In this document: piece after piece, positions 42,746-55,990 of the stretch
Numbering within the stretch: the first letter of the stretch is position 1
Layout of the letters: each line of letters opens with the position of its first letter
Assembly: GCF_024868665.1 (NCBI RefSeq)
Contig: NC_079900.1
Span: forward strand, 376,153 to 440,152
Reading direction: 5' to 3'
DNA: 64,000 nucleotides
Origin: Triplophysa rosa
Lineage: Eukaryota; Chordata; Actinopteri; Cypriniformes; Nemacheilidae
Made by a program: the position numbers and the translations under genes
Notes under the pieces: model-generated
Databases searched by the model: none
What the model was told of the DNA's origin: nothing
What the model saw: the letters and a program-made list of their open reading frames with translations, nothing else

Positions 42746-45700
42746 CGATTTTTCAAACTCTGTTGTTTTGTTTTTCGTGGAAACGTGGCTGAATGACTTC
42801 ATCCCGGACAGTGCGCTACATAAGCCCGGCTACCAGCTGTTCAGAGCGGACCGCGATGCAGAATCAACAGGGAAATCGTGCGGTGGTGGGATATGTTTCT
42901 ACATCAATGAAAAGTGGTATACAGATACAACAGTGATGAAGACGATGTGCTGTCTCGACCTGTAACTGTAAGCCCTTTTACTCACTGCGAGAGTTCATTC
43001 TTGTGTGTTTACATTCCACCGCAAGCGCACGTGAACGTGGTGTTACAACAGCTCGCCGATCACATCACGGACACTGAGCAACAACATCCGGACTCTGTTA
43101 TTATTATTCTTGGCGACTTTAATCAGGCATAACTTATACTCGAGCTGCCAAAATACAGACAACACATCACATGCCCTACCAGAGACAAAAATATTTTCGA
43201 CCATTGCTACACCACAATAAAGAATGCATATCGCTCTGTCCCTAGAGCAGCTTTAGGACTGTCTAATCACTGCCTGGTTAGGCTAATCACCAGCCTACAG
43301 GCAGAAACTAAAAGCTGCCAAACCTAAGGACTTTTAAAAGATGGACCAACGAAACAGAGCGGGCCTTACAAGCCTGTTTCGAGTGCACCGATTGGAGTGT
43401 TTTTGAAGCTGCTACCACCAATCTGGAGTTCACAGAGACTGTAACATCATACATCAGTTTCTGTGAGGATTTGTTCCTTTTTGTTCATTCCTACTAGGAC
43501 TTCCTTAAAATACAACAATGATAAACCATGGTTCTCAGCAAAACTCAGACAGATTCGCCAAGCCAAGGAGGTTGCCTACAGAAAAGGGGACAGGCTGTCT
43601 TGTACAAGCAGGCTAGGAACATATTGACAAAGGAGATCAGAGTGGCTAAGAGAAACTACTCTAAAAAGTTGGAAAAGCGGTTTTCAGCCAACGACCCTGC
43701 GTCTGTGTGGTAAGGCCTTAAAGACATCACCAAGTACAAGCCACCATCCCCCAATTTTGCAGGCAATCAACACCTGGTCAATGATCTGAATGACTTTTAC
43801 TGCAGATCTGAAAATGCTAACTTTACACCTCACACCAACTCTGACATTCTCTCTACACAACACCTATGTATTAAGTAACACCTTCAGTCACCCCACCTCC
43901 TGCACTTCAGATCAGTGAAGAGGATGTGTGCCGAGTCTTTAGGAAACAAAAGACAAGAAAAGCACCAGGCCCAGATGGTATCTCCCCAGCCTGTCTTAAA
44001 AGCTGTGCTATTCAACTGGCCTTCATCTTCTCACAGATCTTCAACAGATCACTGGAGCTGCGCACAGTTCCTTCCTGTTTTAAGCGCTCCACCATAATCC
44101 CCATCCCAAAGAAACCCAAAATCACAGGACTGAATGACTACAGACCCGTCGCTCTCACATCTGTGGTCATGAAGTCATTCGAGAGACTGGTACTGGCTTA
44201 TCTGAAGGACATCACAGAACCCTTACTGGACCCCCTGCAGTTTGCCTACAGAGCAAACAGGTCTGTTGAGGATGCAGTTAACATGGGGCTGCATTTTGAA
44301 ACATCTTGATAAACCAGGGACCTATGTGAGGATCCTGTTTGTGGACTTCAGCTCTGCTTTCAACACCATCATCCAGAGATGGGGGACTCGAGTCACATGA
44401 CTTGACTCGAGTCGCAAATTTAAGGACTTGTGACTCGCTTGACTAAATAAAGAAAATGACTCGACTTGACTTGACTTGACTTGGGATCCAGTGACTCGTG
44501 ACTTGACTTGAACTTCATGACTTGGCAAGACTTTACTTTATAACAACTGTAATTAACTACTTTAAATATACATTGCAACATTGGTAAACAAAACGCAAAA
44601 CACGGAGCGGAACCAATGATCTGAGTCTGCGCGAGTGCACGTTTCATGACGCTGCACGAGCACAGAAATACAGCGCGCCAAATAAAGAGAGCAAAGGAAT
44701 CTCCCAAGAGGTTTTCTCTTCGATATAAACACTTCGACACCGACATTGACTAAGAAGATTTGCTGTATGCATTTACAAAGGCGGGATATCGACACTTCAA
44801 AAAGAAAAGGTCTGTAACTGTTAACTGTTATTCGACTAAAATATGAGAATGTGGAAACAACATTGGTTTTTATATTATTTGTCTCTAAATTTATATTAAG
44901 TCTGTCATTAAATTGAAGTAATTATAAGTTATTGATCGCATGTTTGTAATTCGCGACATCAAACTTAAAATTCGATGGCGTTAGCCTCTCAAAAGTGCTT
45001 TATTGTGTCAATCTTGACACACAGAAAATAATAAGGAATTGTACCACAGTGACCGCAGTATTTTATCAATTTGTGATGTTTCTCTTGCATCCAAAATCCT
45101 AGATACATAAGCAAAATGGCTGTAGTAGGCATATGACCTCGTTAGTTTATTTAGGACGTATGAAGTAACATTAATATTTCCAGAATAGCAACGCTCAGTT
45201 CAGTACAGATGGGCTACAGGAAAACACATCTTTCCGCAACACAATAAAAACGTTTACTGAACAAATCCCAGGTATTGAACGAATCGATTGAGTGATTCAG
45301 TAACCTATTCTTGCTTGTTCATGAATGAATCAACTGTTTTAAACGAATGAGTTAAATGAACGCTTCTGTGACTCACTCATTAAAACAGTCATTTGCTACC
45401 ACCTGCTAGCTTCATAATTAAAATAATCATTTCATACTTTATATTCAAAGTGTTGTATTTAAAATATTATTATTTTAAATGTATAATTAAGTTCATTAAG
45501 TTCAAAAAATAAGTTTGATAATATGATTTTATTCTGTTTGGTACTGTGACTTGACTCGATTTGACTTGATCTTTAGCAGGACTCAACTTGACTTGCTTGA
45601 GGTAAGCAGCTGACTTTACTTGACTTGCTTGGTTTGTTTGCACTGTGACTTGAGACTTGCTTGAGACTTGAACATGTGTGACTTGCCCCCATCTCTGCCA

Positions 45701-47041
45701 TCATCCCATCACTGCTCCAGACAAAGTTAACCCAGCTATCTGTTCCTGGCTCTATCTGTCAGTGGATCACCAGCTTTCTGACAGACAGGCAGCAGTTAGT
45801 GAGAATTGGGAAACTCACATCCAGCACCTGCACAATCAGCACTGGCGCCCCCCAGGGGTGCGTTCTCTCCCCACTGCTCTTCTCCCTGTACACCAATGAC
45901 TGCACTGCCCAGGACCCTTCTGTCAGACTTCTGAAGTTCGCAGACGACACCACACTCATTGGCCTCATCCAGGATGGTGATGAGTCTGCGTACAGACAGG
46001 AGGCTGAGCAGCTGGCTGTCTGGTGCAGTCATAACAACTTGGAGCTGAACACGCTTAAAACAGTGGAGACGATTGTGGACTTCAGGAGAAACCCCCCTGC
46101 ACTCCCCCCTCTCACCATCATGAACAGCACTGTGGCAGCAGTGGAGTCATTCAGGTTCCTGGGCACCACCATCTCTCAGAACCTGAAGTGGGACAATCAC
46201 ATTGGCTCCATTGCTAAAAAAGCCCAGCAAAGGTTGTACTTCTTACATCAGCTGAAGAAGTTCAACCTACCACAAACTCTATTAAAACAGTTTTACTCAG
46301 CTGTCATAGAGTCTGTCCTCTGCACATCCATCACTGTCTGGTTTGGCTCAGCCACAAAATCAGACATCAGAAGACTACAGAGGACGGTTCGGACTGCTGA
46401 GAAGATCATTGGTGCTCCCCTGCCCACCCTCCAAGAACTGTATACATCCAGAGTGAGGAAAAGGGCTCAGAAAATCACCCTGGACCTCTCACATCCAAGC
46501 CATCATCTCTTCACAATGCTGCCGTCTGGTCGGCGCTACAGAGCACTGAGCACCAAAACAACCAGACACAAAAACAGCTTCTTCCCTCAGGCCATCTACC
46601 TCTTGAACAGTTAAATGTTTTTACACACCGTGCAATTAATAACTCTGCACAATAATAATTAAGTGCAATATTAATTATATCCTCCAGATAATACACTATC
46701 TATTTTTATACAACTTTTTCTGTAAATTATATTTCATTCATTCTGCTGTATATAGCACATACCTTGTACTACAATAGTCTATTCTTATTTTTTACTTGTA
46801 CATATTTACATACATACATAGCTTTACTCTCTATATCTTTATCTTATGTTTATTGTATTGTATTTCTTAATTTTTTATACCCATAGGCCCTTATTTAAAT
46901 CATTGTGTACTGTATTCTATTGTGTTATGGTCTCTGTGTACTGTTGTTGCTATTTCTGTGTTCTGGATGCTCCTGTCACCAAAACAAATTCCTTGTATGT
47001 GCAAACACACTTGGCAATAAAGCTCTTTCTGATTCTGATGT
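42746..47041 (+). mobile_element. Non-LTR retrotransposon with AP endonuclease and RT (LINE E)
   Basis: Pieces of an AP endonuclease (VETWLNDFIPDSALHKPGYQ, LCVYIPPQAHVN, IIILGDFNQA) are followed by RT motifs ([76 protein letters not shown]). The final 816-bp frame (45799-46614) is open to its stop, but several frameshifts and stops precede it. A hAT element (44374-45697) splits RT. The 3' end is ttggcaataaagctctttct gattctgatg. It resembles the Rex1/CR1-like group; the exact clade is uncertain. Its 5' part is missing at the DIRS1 junction. Confidence 0.8.
44374..45697. mobile_element. Non-autonomous hAT in LINE E
   Basis: It starts CAGAGATGGGGG and ends with the complement ccccatctctg. The perfect 8-bp target duplication CCATCATC is at 44366-44373 and 45698-45705. 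The subterminal DNA is rich in gacttga/actcgagtc words. It is 1,324 bp with no transposase. Removing it rejoins the LINE RT motif in frame at that point (ACTTCAGCTCTGC..CACCATCATCC..CATCACTGC). Confidence 0.9.
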
Positions 47042-48137
47042 TTAACACAGTGCGTTGCATCCATCCAACAGTTTACAGTTAAATCAGAGGTTTAAAAAGA
47101 GTTGAGTATGAAGACGCACAACATGCAGACTGCTTCCAGTGCTTCTAATAGGTTAAGCTACACTCAGCGAGTAACTCACTATCTCTAGCTAAATACATTT
47201 TAAACAAAACCATAGACTATCGTCTTGTGATTATGAAGAATAATGAAAACATTGGAACATCTTGGAAAGAGTAACGTCCTGACCGTCACCATACACACGC
47301 ATGCTGATGAAAAAGAATTGAATTACTTATTATTAATTATTTTCCATATCCTATATCAACCTTGATTAGTTAAATGATTCAAGGATAGACAGATGACAGC
47401 ACCAAGGGAGGTCAGAGTTTCTTAATTATGCTATATTGGTTTATTCTTTGCAAAAGCTATCGAATGACATAAAAAGTGCATGAAGTTTCATGATAGTTAG
47501 TCCTTTTTGAAGCAGGGTCACAGTCTGCAAAGGTTCACATACACTAACTTACACTAGTACAAGTGTTTCCTCCTTCGATTCACTAACTTACTGCGTCTGA
47601 GGCTCGCGATTGCTGTTTGTCAGGTGTATTATATTTTCTCTTGTTCTGCTGGTTAACTTACACACGCCCAGGAACAAAAACTGCCATTAAGACAGATAAA
47701 CTTAAATAATACGACGCGACGACGTCGACACGTCCTTGCAGCCCTAGTGATGAAATGTTTTTTTGGGGTGATTTTTGGGTGAACTGTCACTTTAATGGAG
47801 TGATTTCTTCTACTTCTGGGGCTGTGGACTGTGTCTGAGATGTTAGCGTGGCTTAGTCAAATCATACCACGAACTGACTTAGATTTGTGGGGGTGTGGCT
47901 AGGTGTTTCAGGCAGGTCTGGGTGAGCATTCGCTTTTACATAGAATGACTCTTTTGTTCCCACACTTACATTTTTGCATTTTTACGTGTCTAATACATGC
48001 ATGAGCAACTTATAACACTCCAAAGACACAGAAAAACACGTGTTCTCGTCATATGACCCCTTTAATCTCGTTGGGCTATAGCCTACCTTGCGTTCTTGTG
48101 CCTCATTCCCCTTCGTTGTTCTGCATTTACCAATAAA
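47042..48137. other. No gene; repeat pieces
   Basis: 47335-47393 is an internal fragment of the hAT-N at 15076. 47757-47830 (gggtgaactgtcactttaat..) is a common cyprinid repeat also seen at 56670-56720. Confidence 0.5.
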
Positions 48138-48145
48138 AATATAAA

Positions 48146-48834
48146 TCGGGATGCACCGATATGTAAATTTTGTCCGATAACCGCTAATTATTTAACATTG
48201 GAAGCCGATAACCGATATATTGGCCGATAAACAGTATCTAGATATTAATATAAAATTCCCTAAGACTGAAACAAAAGGCAAAACATGGACAACTGCTTTT
48301 GTTAGAAAACATTCACTGAAGAAAACAAGGTAACCATTAGTTCTTTTTTCCCCTGAAAATAATGTACCAAGCCTACTTTACACTGGTTAATGATTCTTTA
48401 ATCTGCAAACTTTTCTATTTTTTTAATAAACAAATTATAGATGTTCTTCCAGAGCAACCCAGAAAAATGTTCTTAATAGCCACATGTCTCACAGGTCTCC
48501 AGACAGAAAGCATTCAGACAGCAGTCTGATTTAAACAATATGCTTTTGTTCCTATAATTTACATACATTCATTAATATCTACATACTGTACCTACATCAA
48601 CACTGTTTTGCTGATAGCAGTAAATGAATGATCATGACAGAAAGATACAGTACTGTACTGGATTTTAACTGTGAGCAGCGTGCAGCTGAAGAAGTTTAAC
48701 CAGAGGAAATGATTTAGGATCTATCCGCTAAAATATATCGGCCTGAACTTTATTATCGGCCGATACTGATAACATTAAAAATGACTATTTATCGGCCGAT
48801 ACCGATATGGCCGATAATTTATCGTGCATCCCTA
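48146..48834. mobile_element. Non-autonomous hAT (gggatgcaccgata type)
   Basis: The inverted ends are tcgggatgcaccgatat and atcgtgcatcccta. The perfect 8-bp target duplication AATATAAA is at 48138-48145 and 48835-48842. The terminal regions are full of ggccgataa words in both orientations. It is 689 bp and non-coding. Confidence 0.9.
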
Positions 48835-48842
48835 AATATAAA

Positions 48843-49248
48843 TAAAAAAGTTTGTTTTAAAAGTGATGTCTCTGTCATTTGCAAAAGGCAACAATATATC
48901 CTACAGAATAATAACCAAAAAAGAGAGATTATTTAGGCCTATTTGGCACTAAACACAATAAAAAATTGCGCTATTTAGCCACCTAAAAACCGCAAGGAAA
49001 TATATTTCACTGTGATCAACCCTATTTTCACGACAAAAAAAAAACTACACATAACATTACATTGCAGTACATTACGTCACTTGTCTTTATGGGATCTTCA
49101 AGGGATGTGTGTGAACGCAAGCACAGATTGCAGAAAATCAGTGTGAATAAACAAAATCTAATGACCCCGGGACACATTTTCTGTGTATTTTCCAGGATCT
49201 ATGTGTGAAAAGGGCTTCAGATAATTCATTTGGAAATATGTTTGATAA
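48843..49248. other. No gene identified
   Basis: This is AT-rich sequence with no recognisable feature. Confidence 0.4.
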
Positions 49249-49345
49249 ACATGATGCTATCGCTGAGTTTTTTACCTGAGGGAGGGGTTCAAACAGACCA
49301 TTCGCAGCATTGTGGTCCACGTAGGGTCCGCGTTGAGAGATATGT
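49249..49345. mobile_element. Harbinger-type MITE fragment
   Basis: acatgatgctatcgctgagt and ggtccacgtagggtccgcgt match the element at 59041-59140. Confidence 0.6.
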
Positions 49346-49639
49346 TTTTTTCCCTAGGCATGGTATGCATATCATTACATCCGGTCTTCTAAATGTGGTC
49401 TTTCCGCCACCAATAACTTCTGTAACTGGGTTAAAGCCAAAAAAAATCTTTGAGCTTTATCAGGCACATTTCCAAAACAAAAAGGGATAAAATGTAGATT
49501 CTCACACCCAGGGAATGCAGTTTGATACTGGAGACAAAAATTAAATGCCTAAATTGAGAACTAAAACAACAGACAGATGCACATAGTTTACTCTGATCAC
49601 AATAATTATTGTGCAGAAAACTATTGATTGGATCTTGAA

Positions 49640-50075
49640 TGAATGAGGCATTTATATAGCGCTTTTTTGTGTATTGCTGTACACCCAAAGCACTTTACAA
49701 TCATATGAGGGGGTCTCTCCTCAACCACCACCAGTGTGCAGCATCCACCTGGATGATGCGACGGCAGCCACAGTACAAGGCGCCAGTGCGCTCACCACAC
49801 ACCAGCTATAGGTGGAGAGGAGAGATAGAGCCAATTCAGAGGGTGGGGATCATTAGGAGGCCATGATTGACAAGGGCCATTGGAGGGGATCTGGTCAGGA
49901 CACCGGGGTTACACCCCTACTCTTTACGAGAAGTACCATGGGATCTTTAATGACCACAGGGAGTCAGGACCTTGGTTTAACGTCTCATCCGAAGGACGGA
50001 GCTTTTTACAGTATAGTGTCCCCATCCACCCCCTGCTGGCCTCACTAACACCTCTCCCAGCAGCAACCTAGCTTT
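49640..50075. repeat. Interspersed repeat (cagcatccacctggatgatg)
   Basis: This is a GC-richer, 430-bp block starting tttatatagcgcttttttgt and containing cagcatccacctggatgatg and ctcatccgaaggacggag. It reads like a conserved fish repeat of LINE-tail type, and its start resembles an L2 tail in reverse. I cannot assign a family from sequence alone. Confidence 0.55.
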
Positions 50076-50160
50076 CCCAGGAGGTACATAAAAACCACAC
50101 GACCAAAGGATATAATTGAAGCAAGGTAGAGCTAAAGAATCCACCCATTCAGTAGTGGAA

Positions 50161-50945
50161 TAACTTCATATTACTGACACAATCAGAGAAATAACCTCAC
50201 ACTGATGGATTTCTGTCACATGAGTTTAATGCTAATCATCATTATATACTGTGAGAATAAGCATAAGAACTCAGTTCTACATTAAACAATTGTATCCCAG
50301 TTTAATATTACACATCTGAGTTTAATATGACACATTATTACACATTAACCGAATTATTCTACTCAAGAATCACTGTGTGAGCATCATTTTATTACTTTAA
50401 CCGGTTTTATCATCGTCCCGTTAGCTAAAGATGCTACAGCTAACAATAGAGCAAACACGAGTGAAAATATAAAACGACACATTTAAACATCAACATATAA
50501 ACACTAAAACACTTAAAGTGAATTATTCAACTAACATCACTCACTTGTGTATGAAAATCACAACTCTGACGAACTTTCTGCACGCGCACACAGAAGCGCG
50601 TCCTCGCGAGACTGAAGCATGAAGAGTGTGACGTCATGTTTCTTAAAGTCACAGGAGACGCTTTACTTCATTCATGACTAAACAAATCAAAAGCCTTTTT
50701 AACATTTGGAGGGTCAACTAACTTGTAACTGAATTCTGTTTTAAAAGTAAATCAATTTAGATTTGAACATAAATATCAATCCTGCATTTTGTCACAGTCT
50801 ATTCAAACACAAACATTTATTCTGTGTGTCAATTTACATGAGAGCTTAAGATATTATCATAATGAATGAGGTGAAAAGAGAACTCTCAGTCTGTAATAAT
50901 GAGGTTTTTAAACAGCTCTATTAACACTGATGTGAGAAACAAATC
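50161..50945. repeat. Segmental duplication, ZNF 5' region copy 2
   Basis: This is the partner of 26640-27460, including exon 1, its GTGAGT donor and the CRE at 50629-50636. It could be the displaced 5' end of ZNF-4. Confidence 0.8.
50560..50636 (-). promoter_or_regulatory. ZNF promoter and exon 1 (copy 2)
   Basis: The same CpG-rich block and TGACGTCA palindrome (50629-50636) as at 27058-27137, on the minus strand. Confidence 0.45.
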
Positions 50946-51944
50946 ATTTCATAAGTGACTATCATCGCTGTTTAAAGAACAGCATATGCTGGGTTAGGTA
51001 TGTTTTGATGCTGGTCATGTGCTGGTGAAATGATTTGAAATGAAATGATTTGATAATTTGATAATTCAGAATTCTAAAATCACTTTGTACTTCACTAGAC
51101 AATCTTCCCTGAAAAGGCGCTTGTATATTTTCTGTTCAGATAAACAAACAAACAGACCTCTAGGAGCAGAACTGCTGAATAAAGTGACTGTCACGTGTTT
51201 GCTCGCGCTGTGTCCTTGTGTCTTCTGTTGTTGTTTAATGAGGGTCAGTAATTATATAACTGGTCAAACTGGGTTATTATAAAAACCAGTTTGAGGTGCA
51301 TTACCAACACTATCTGGACTAGGGTTTAGATGAGCGTCACATGCACCTGCAGATCTCCAGCTCCAATACAATGTTCAGAGCTGATGGATACTAATAAAAC
51401 ATATTCTGGGTGTGTTTTCTGGATCATGGGTGTCATTTTATTAACGAGAATGTGGCTATTAAAAATGAGGCAATTTCTTCATGAGATGTGCATTAGCATT
51501 ACTAACTGTACAAATATTTGTTGACAATGACATTGTGATCGCACACTTTTATTCAAGCGCTATTAAAGAGGGGTATTTACTAAACCCGTTTACTGTAGTG
51601 AGTATAAACATGCGGTTTGTGATCTTGAAGTGCACGCGTTTGTTAAAAAATGTGAAAAATGTAAAGCATAGATGGAAAATACAAAAGGTTTAACCTTTAT
51701 ATTTCAAAGTAAGATATACAGAAATAACAAAGTGTCATTTAATACACATTTGACATTTTCAACGTAATAAAATGTATTTTAAAGTTAATATTAATGCATT
51801 ATATATATACATATACATTATATAAAACAGTATTACTCATTCTGTAGTTACAGAGATGACAATGTTTAAAAAAGTTTTAAAAAAATGTGATTCTGTCTTT
51901 TTCCATCCTATTTTGGAAGAAAGTTCAATTTGTTATTTGTGACC
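50946..51944. other. No gene identified
   Basis: This is AT-rich sequence with short open stretches that have no family resemblance. Confidence 0.4.
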
Positions 51945-52090
51945 CTGCCTGCGAAAACGCAGCTAAAGTCATTCTTAGTATTTAACATTTTCTACATAAA
52001 ATCATCCCACATGATGTAAAGAACATTGAAGTCAGTAAAGTCACCTCAAAGTGAAATTAATCAATTAAACTGATGCTATATCAAATGATG
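51945..52090. repeat. Interspersed repeat, partner of 8800-8985
   Basis: gaccctgcctgcgaaaacgc agct ... tctacataaaatcatccca and gatgtaaagaacattgaagt match the block at 8800. Confidence 0.6.
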
Positions 52091-52284
52091 AAGTGGATCG
52101 CTTTCTTTTTATAAAGTGGTGTTGTAATGGCTGACTTTTCAAAAAGAAAGACGGGTGTGTCTTAAAAAAGTGTTGTCCATGAATGTGTAAATTAGTCTTC
52201 AGCTCCTTATTCACACCAGCTCAAGCCGCTTGATTCACTCGGTCAACTGTGTGTTGTTTGTGACATAGAAACCAGACAGACATT

Positions 52285-52390
52285 TACATTTAGTCATTCA
52301 GCAGACGCTTTTATCCAAAGCGATTTACAGAGAGTTCAGGGAGCAATAAGAGATATGTCATACAGGAGCAATAATACAATAGGTGCTAAA
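52285..52390 (-). mobile_element. L2-type LINE 3' end fragment
   Basis: The reverse complement carries the tail ctttggataaaagcgtctgc and the preceding 60 bases of copy C (gctcctgtatgacatatc). Confidence 0.8.
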
Positions 52391-52504
52391 ACAAAGACAT
52401 GGAGTAAACTGCAGTTTTATTGAGAAAATCTTCAGCACTTGGTTTGTCTTACAGCATTTTAAAAACACTACACAGAAATATAAACCACATTAAAAAGGTG
52501 ATTT

Positions 52505-52600
52505 TCACCAAAGGAGAGATGTTTTACCACATTGAAAGCACATATGAGCTCTCTCATCAATGTGAATTCTCTCATGAGCTTTCAAACAGACCAAGGTCCT
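52505..52600 (-). pseudogene. Isolated C2H2 finger fragment
   Basis: The minus strand reads KAHERIHIDERAHMCFQCGK: the end of one finger, a linker, and the start of the next. The finger does not continue. It differs from the HTGEKP fingers elsewhere in the window, so it comes from another ZNF gene. Confidence 0.55.
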
Positions 52601-52904
52601 CGTGTACAAAGACTTGCGTTGATTCCATACTAAAACATTGCGTACGGCCAAAGCTGTAAATGTGGAAATTAAAAAGAAATGGTCGGATATAAAAGTGAAA
52701 GTTAAGCGGAGAACTGCTGCGCACTGACATTTCAGCTGCCCAATCGCTCGCTCTACAACTGAGAATGGACATCATTGTATCTGCACTCTCGGTCAGTTTG
52801 TGGGTTGGTGAGGGGGGTTAACAACCACGTCTTTAGTGGATAACCGCGGTCTCCTGATGGGCAGTTGAATGATTTTAATTTTTTTTTTATATAGAAACAT
52901 AACT

Positions 52905-53358
52905 TTAAATGCATCCCTCACCAAGAAGCCACCCATTGCGCACCCTGCCAGCTTGGAGCCTCATCCCAACCATGCTGTTTGTAAGTATGAATGAATCATG
53001 GGTTGACCCAGGCCACCTTGCCACAATATTTGTAAGGCGCATTTGTGCGTCACATATTATCTGCACATTTATTGAAAGGAAATGTTTCCGATTCACATTC
53101 ACATGCAAATTCTTCCTCAGATGGCGCCTTTATAGCAGTGTGTGTGCAGTCGATCGCTCCGATTACATTTGGAAAACCGGCTATTGCTGCAAATTGCGCT
53201 TTAATGTTTGGCTGGTCAACTGCATCGTATGGAAACTTTAGATACCCGGTAGACATGCGGATGATCCCGTCCCATACAGCTGGCATTGCGCAGCTCAAAG
53301 ACGACTGGCTTATTCCTGAGCGGTCTGCCAGTTCCCTTTGGAGAGAGCGGTTGCCAGG
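52905..53358 (-). pseudogene. PIF/Harbinger transposase (HARBI1-like) fragment
   Basis: Two minus-strand frames carry Harbinger DDE nuclease motifs: NRSLQRELADRSGISQ, FAAIAGFPNVIGAIDCTH (first Asp) and, after a frameshift near 53100, CDAQMRLTNIVARWPGSTHD. The N-terminal side is lost at about 53358, where the DIRS1 copy begins. The terminal repeats were not located. It is inactive. Confidence 0.75.
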
Positions 53359-54376
53359 AAACATCTCGGTTACGTATGTAACCTCAGTACCGACAGATGG
53401 GGTTCGTCCCTGAGTATCAATCACTTCCAACTACTTAGAAAAGGCCAATGAAAATTGGCGAATGAAAATTGCATGCCGGACTCCGGGTATAAAAGGGAGA
53501 CGCCGTGCTTCATTCATTCACCTTTGTTCTGAGGAGCCTGAGACCTCTCACGGCTGTTGCAGTGGACAGCACGTGTTGTGGCAAGGAGGACACAACATCT
53601 CGTTCCCTCCATCAGGGTACTGAGGTTACATACGTAACCGAGACGTTCCCTTTCTGTCAGTCTCTCGACATTGTGTCGAACCGACAGATGGGGTTCCTAT
53701 GGAAAACGCCACAACACTGTGCCCTGTCACAATCTCTAGCGAAGCGACGGTGACTGGCCTGGGCGTGTCAGCCGTGAGCGCTATCGCGAAATTGTAACCT
53801 ACTAGTGGGTAGGTAGGGGGTCCCAGAGCTTTCTTGAAAGGTGGGAAGGCCCCTGCCTTCGGCCTCACAGGCTGCGGCCTTGTTTCTCTAACAGCGAGAA
53901 GCTTCCCGGAACTGTAAGGCCACTGGGTAAGCACTACTTCCTCAAGTGGGGTATGCGCTACAGAGACCACTTCCTACCACAGGGAGGAGCTTTAGTGGAG
54001 ATACCAACATGGTCTCACCGATGGGGGAGAACTCATGGGAAGAATGTGCAGACTGAAGGAGTTAACCGCGAGGTGGAGGTCCACCTAGGGGGTCATGGGT
54101 TATCAAGGTGGGAACCAGCATGAGGATACATCAGACAGAACCGCTCTACTGGGGGGTTGCAACGTCTGGTAGCACTAGGTCCGGTTAGAGCTATGTTGCG
54201 AATAACTCCGGAGATACCCGGCCTAAGGGGCAGGGCTGCTCTGCCCAGCCCTCCACAGAAGGTGCTTGCTTAGTGATGGATGGAGTGCCTGTTCTTCGCC
54301 CAGTGGGGAAAGAAGGGAGGCTGAATCGGTATGCTGACCCACTCGAGAGAGGGGTACACCCTACCGGTTGCCGGTC

Positions 54377-54750
54377 CTACGTGTTGCCATGCAGGACGCG
54401 GGCTGACACCGGCTCTATGCGGAGGTTGTAGAACCTCGCGAAGGTGTTGGGTGTAGCCCAACCCACAGCTCTACAAATGTCTGTGAGAGAGGCGCCGCGT
54501 GCCAGTGCCCATGAGGAGGCTATACCCCGGGTGGAGTGAGCTCTCACTTCTAGAGGGCACGGGTGATTTTGGGATTGGTAGGCTGTCGTGACAGCATCCA
54601 CAATCCAGTGCGCCAACCTCTGCTTGAAGACAGCTCTCCCCTTCTGCTGACCTCCGAAACAGACAAAGAGCTGATCCGAGCTCCTGAAGCTCTGCGTGCG
54701 GTCTAAGTAAAGGCGCAGCGCGCGTAATGGACACAACACGGACGGGGTTG
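54377..54750 (-). pseudogene. DIRS1 tyrosine recombinase, C-terminal part
   Basis: It retains RAHSTRGIASSWALARG (His and Arg) and NTFARFYNLR (the Tyr nucleophile) but lacks the first catalytic Arg and the core-binding domain because of the internal deletion. Confidence 0.8.
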
Positions 54751-55990
54751 TCCCAGGAGCCTCTGAAATAGTTTCAGGGGAACCGCTGACTGCTTGAAAT
54801 GATCCAGGCAGTTCAACACCGACTGGGCGCGTGCTGAGGACAGTCGCTCTGTCATGGTGACAGAGTTGAGTTCCATACCAAGATAGAGGATGCTCTGCAC
54901 AGGGGAGAGCTTGCTCTTCTCTCGGTTGACCTGTAGCCCCAGTCGATCTAGGTGCCAGAGCACCAGGTCGCTGTGTGTACACAACAGATCTCGCGAGTGT
55001 GCCAAGACAAGCCAGTCGTCGAGGTAGTTGAGTACCTGCACACCTCTCTCCCTGAGAGGGCGGCTTCCACGATCTTCATGAAGACTCGTGGGGACAGGGA
55101 CAGACCGAAGGGGAGGACTCTGTACTGATATGCCTGACCCTCGAAAGCGAACCGTAGGAACGGGCGATGACGAGGGAGAATCGAGACATGAAAGTAAGCC
55201 TCCTTTAGGTCGATTGCCATGAACCAATCCTGACATCTGACAGATGTTAGGATGCGCTTCTGCGTGAGCATCCTGTACGGCAGCTTGTGCAGGTGCCTGT
55301 TCAGGGTATGCAGATCTAGGATGGGGCGCACCTCCCCGCCTTTTTTGGGGACGATGAAGTAGGGGCTGTAAAACCCCTTGGACATCTCGGCTAGGGGGAC
55401 GGACTCGATCGCATCCCGGCCTCTGACTGAGGTGGCGAGGATACCCCAAAACTTGGGTGGGTTTCTGGTGAATTGGATCGTGTAGCCGAGACGGATCGTT
55501 CTCCTCAGCCACCGTGACCGTGTGGGAAGCTCGAGCCAAGCTCCCAGGGACCGCGACAGGGGGACTAAGGGTACGATCTGCTTCATCGACCCCCCGGGGG
55601 GTGGTTCGATGGCTGGCAGTGCGGGTCTCTTGCTGGGGGCGGGCCCCCGGGAAGAAGACTGGCTCTGCTGGTTTGCCTGCCTGGCGATGCAGCTCCCCGC
55701 ACCGTCGATTTGAGAGTGTTGATGGCTGCAATGTACATTCGATGTTGCGCCTCGCCAAGACGCAACGTCGAGTTGCCTAACACCTTCTGACAGAGGGCGA
55801 GAGTGGCTGTGAAGAACACCCAGGGAGATTGGAAATTCTTTTTGTGAAAAAGTGGGTGCTAGGCCCCCGTAGGGGCCTAGCTGATGTTGCAACGGGGCAG
55901 GAACCGTCCCGGATCGACTGTCCAGCGATGGTATGGCTGGGATCGGGCCCGATGGTGTCAACCTCCCTGGGGTCTTCCCGTCAGGGTCGC
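54750..55990 (-). pseudogene. DIRS1 reverse transcriptase, frameshifted
   Basis: RLGYTIQFTRNPPKFWGI, YFIVPKKGGEVRPILDL, WFMAIDLKEAYFHVSI and YRVLPFGLSLSPRVFMKIV lie in one frame. NYLDDWLVLAHSRDLL and YLGMELNSVTM lie in another after a shift near 55060. Confidence 0.85.
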
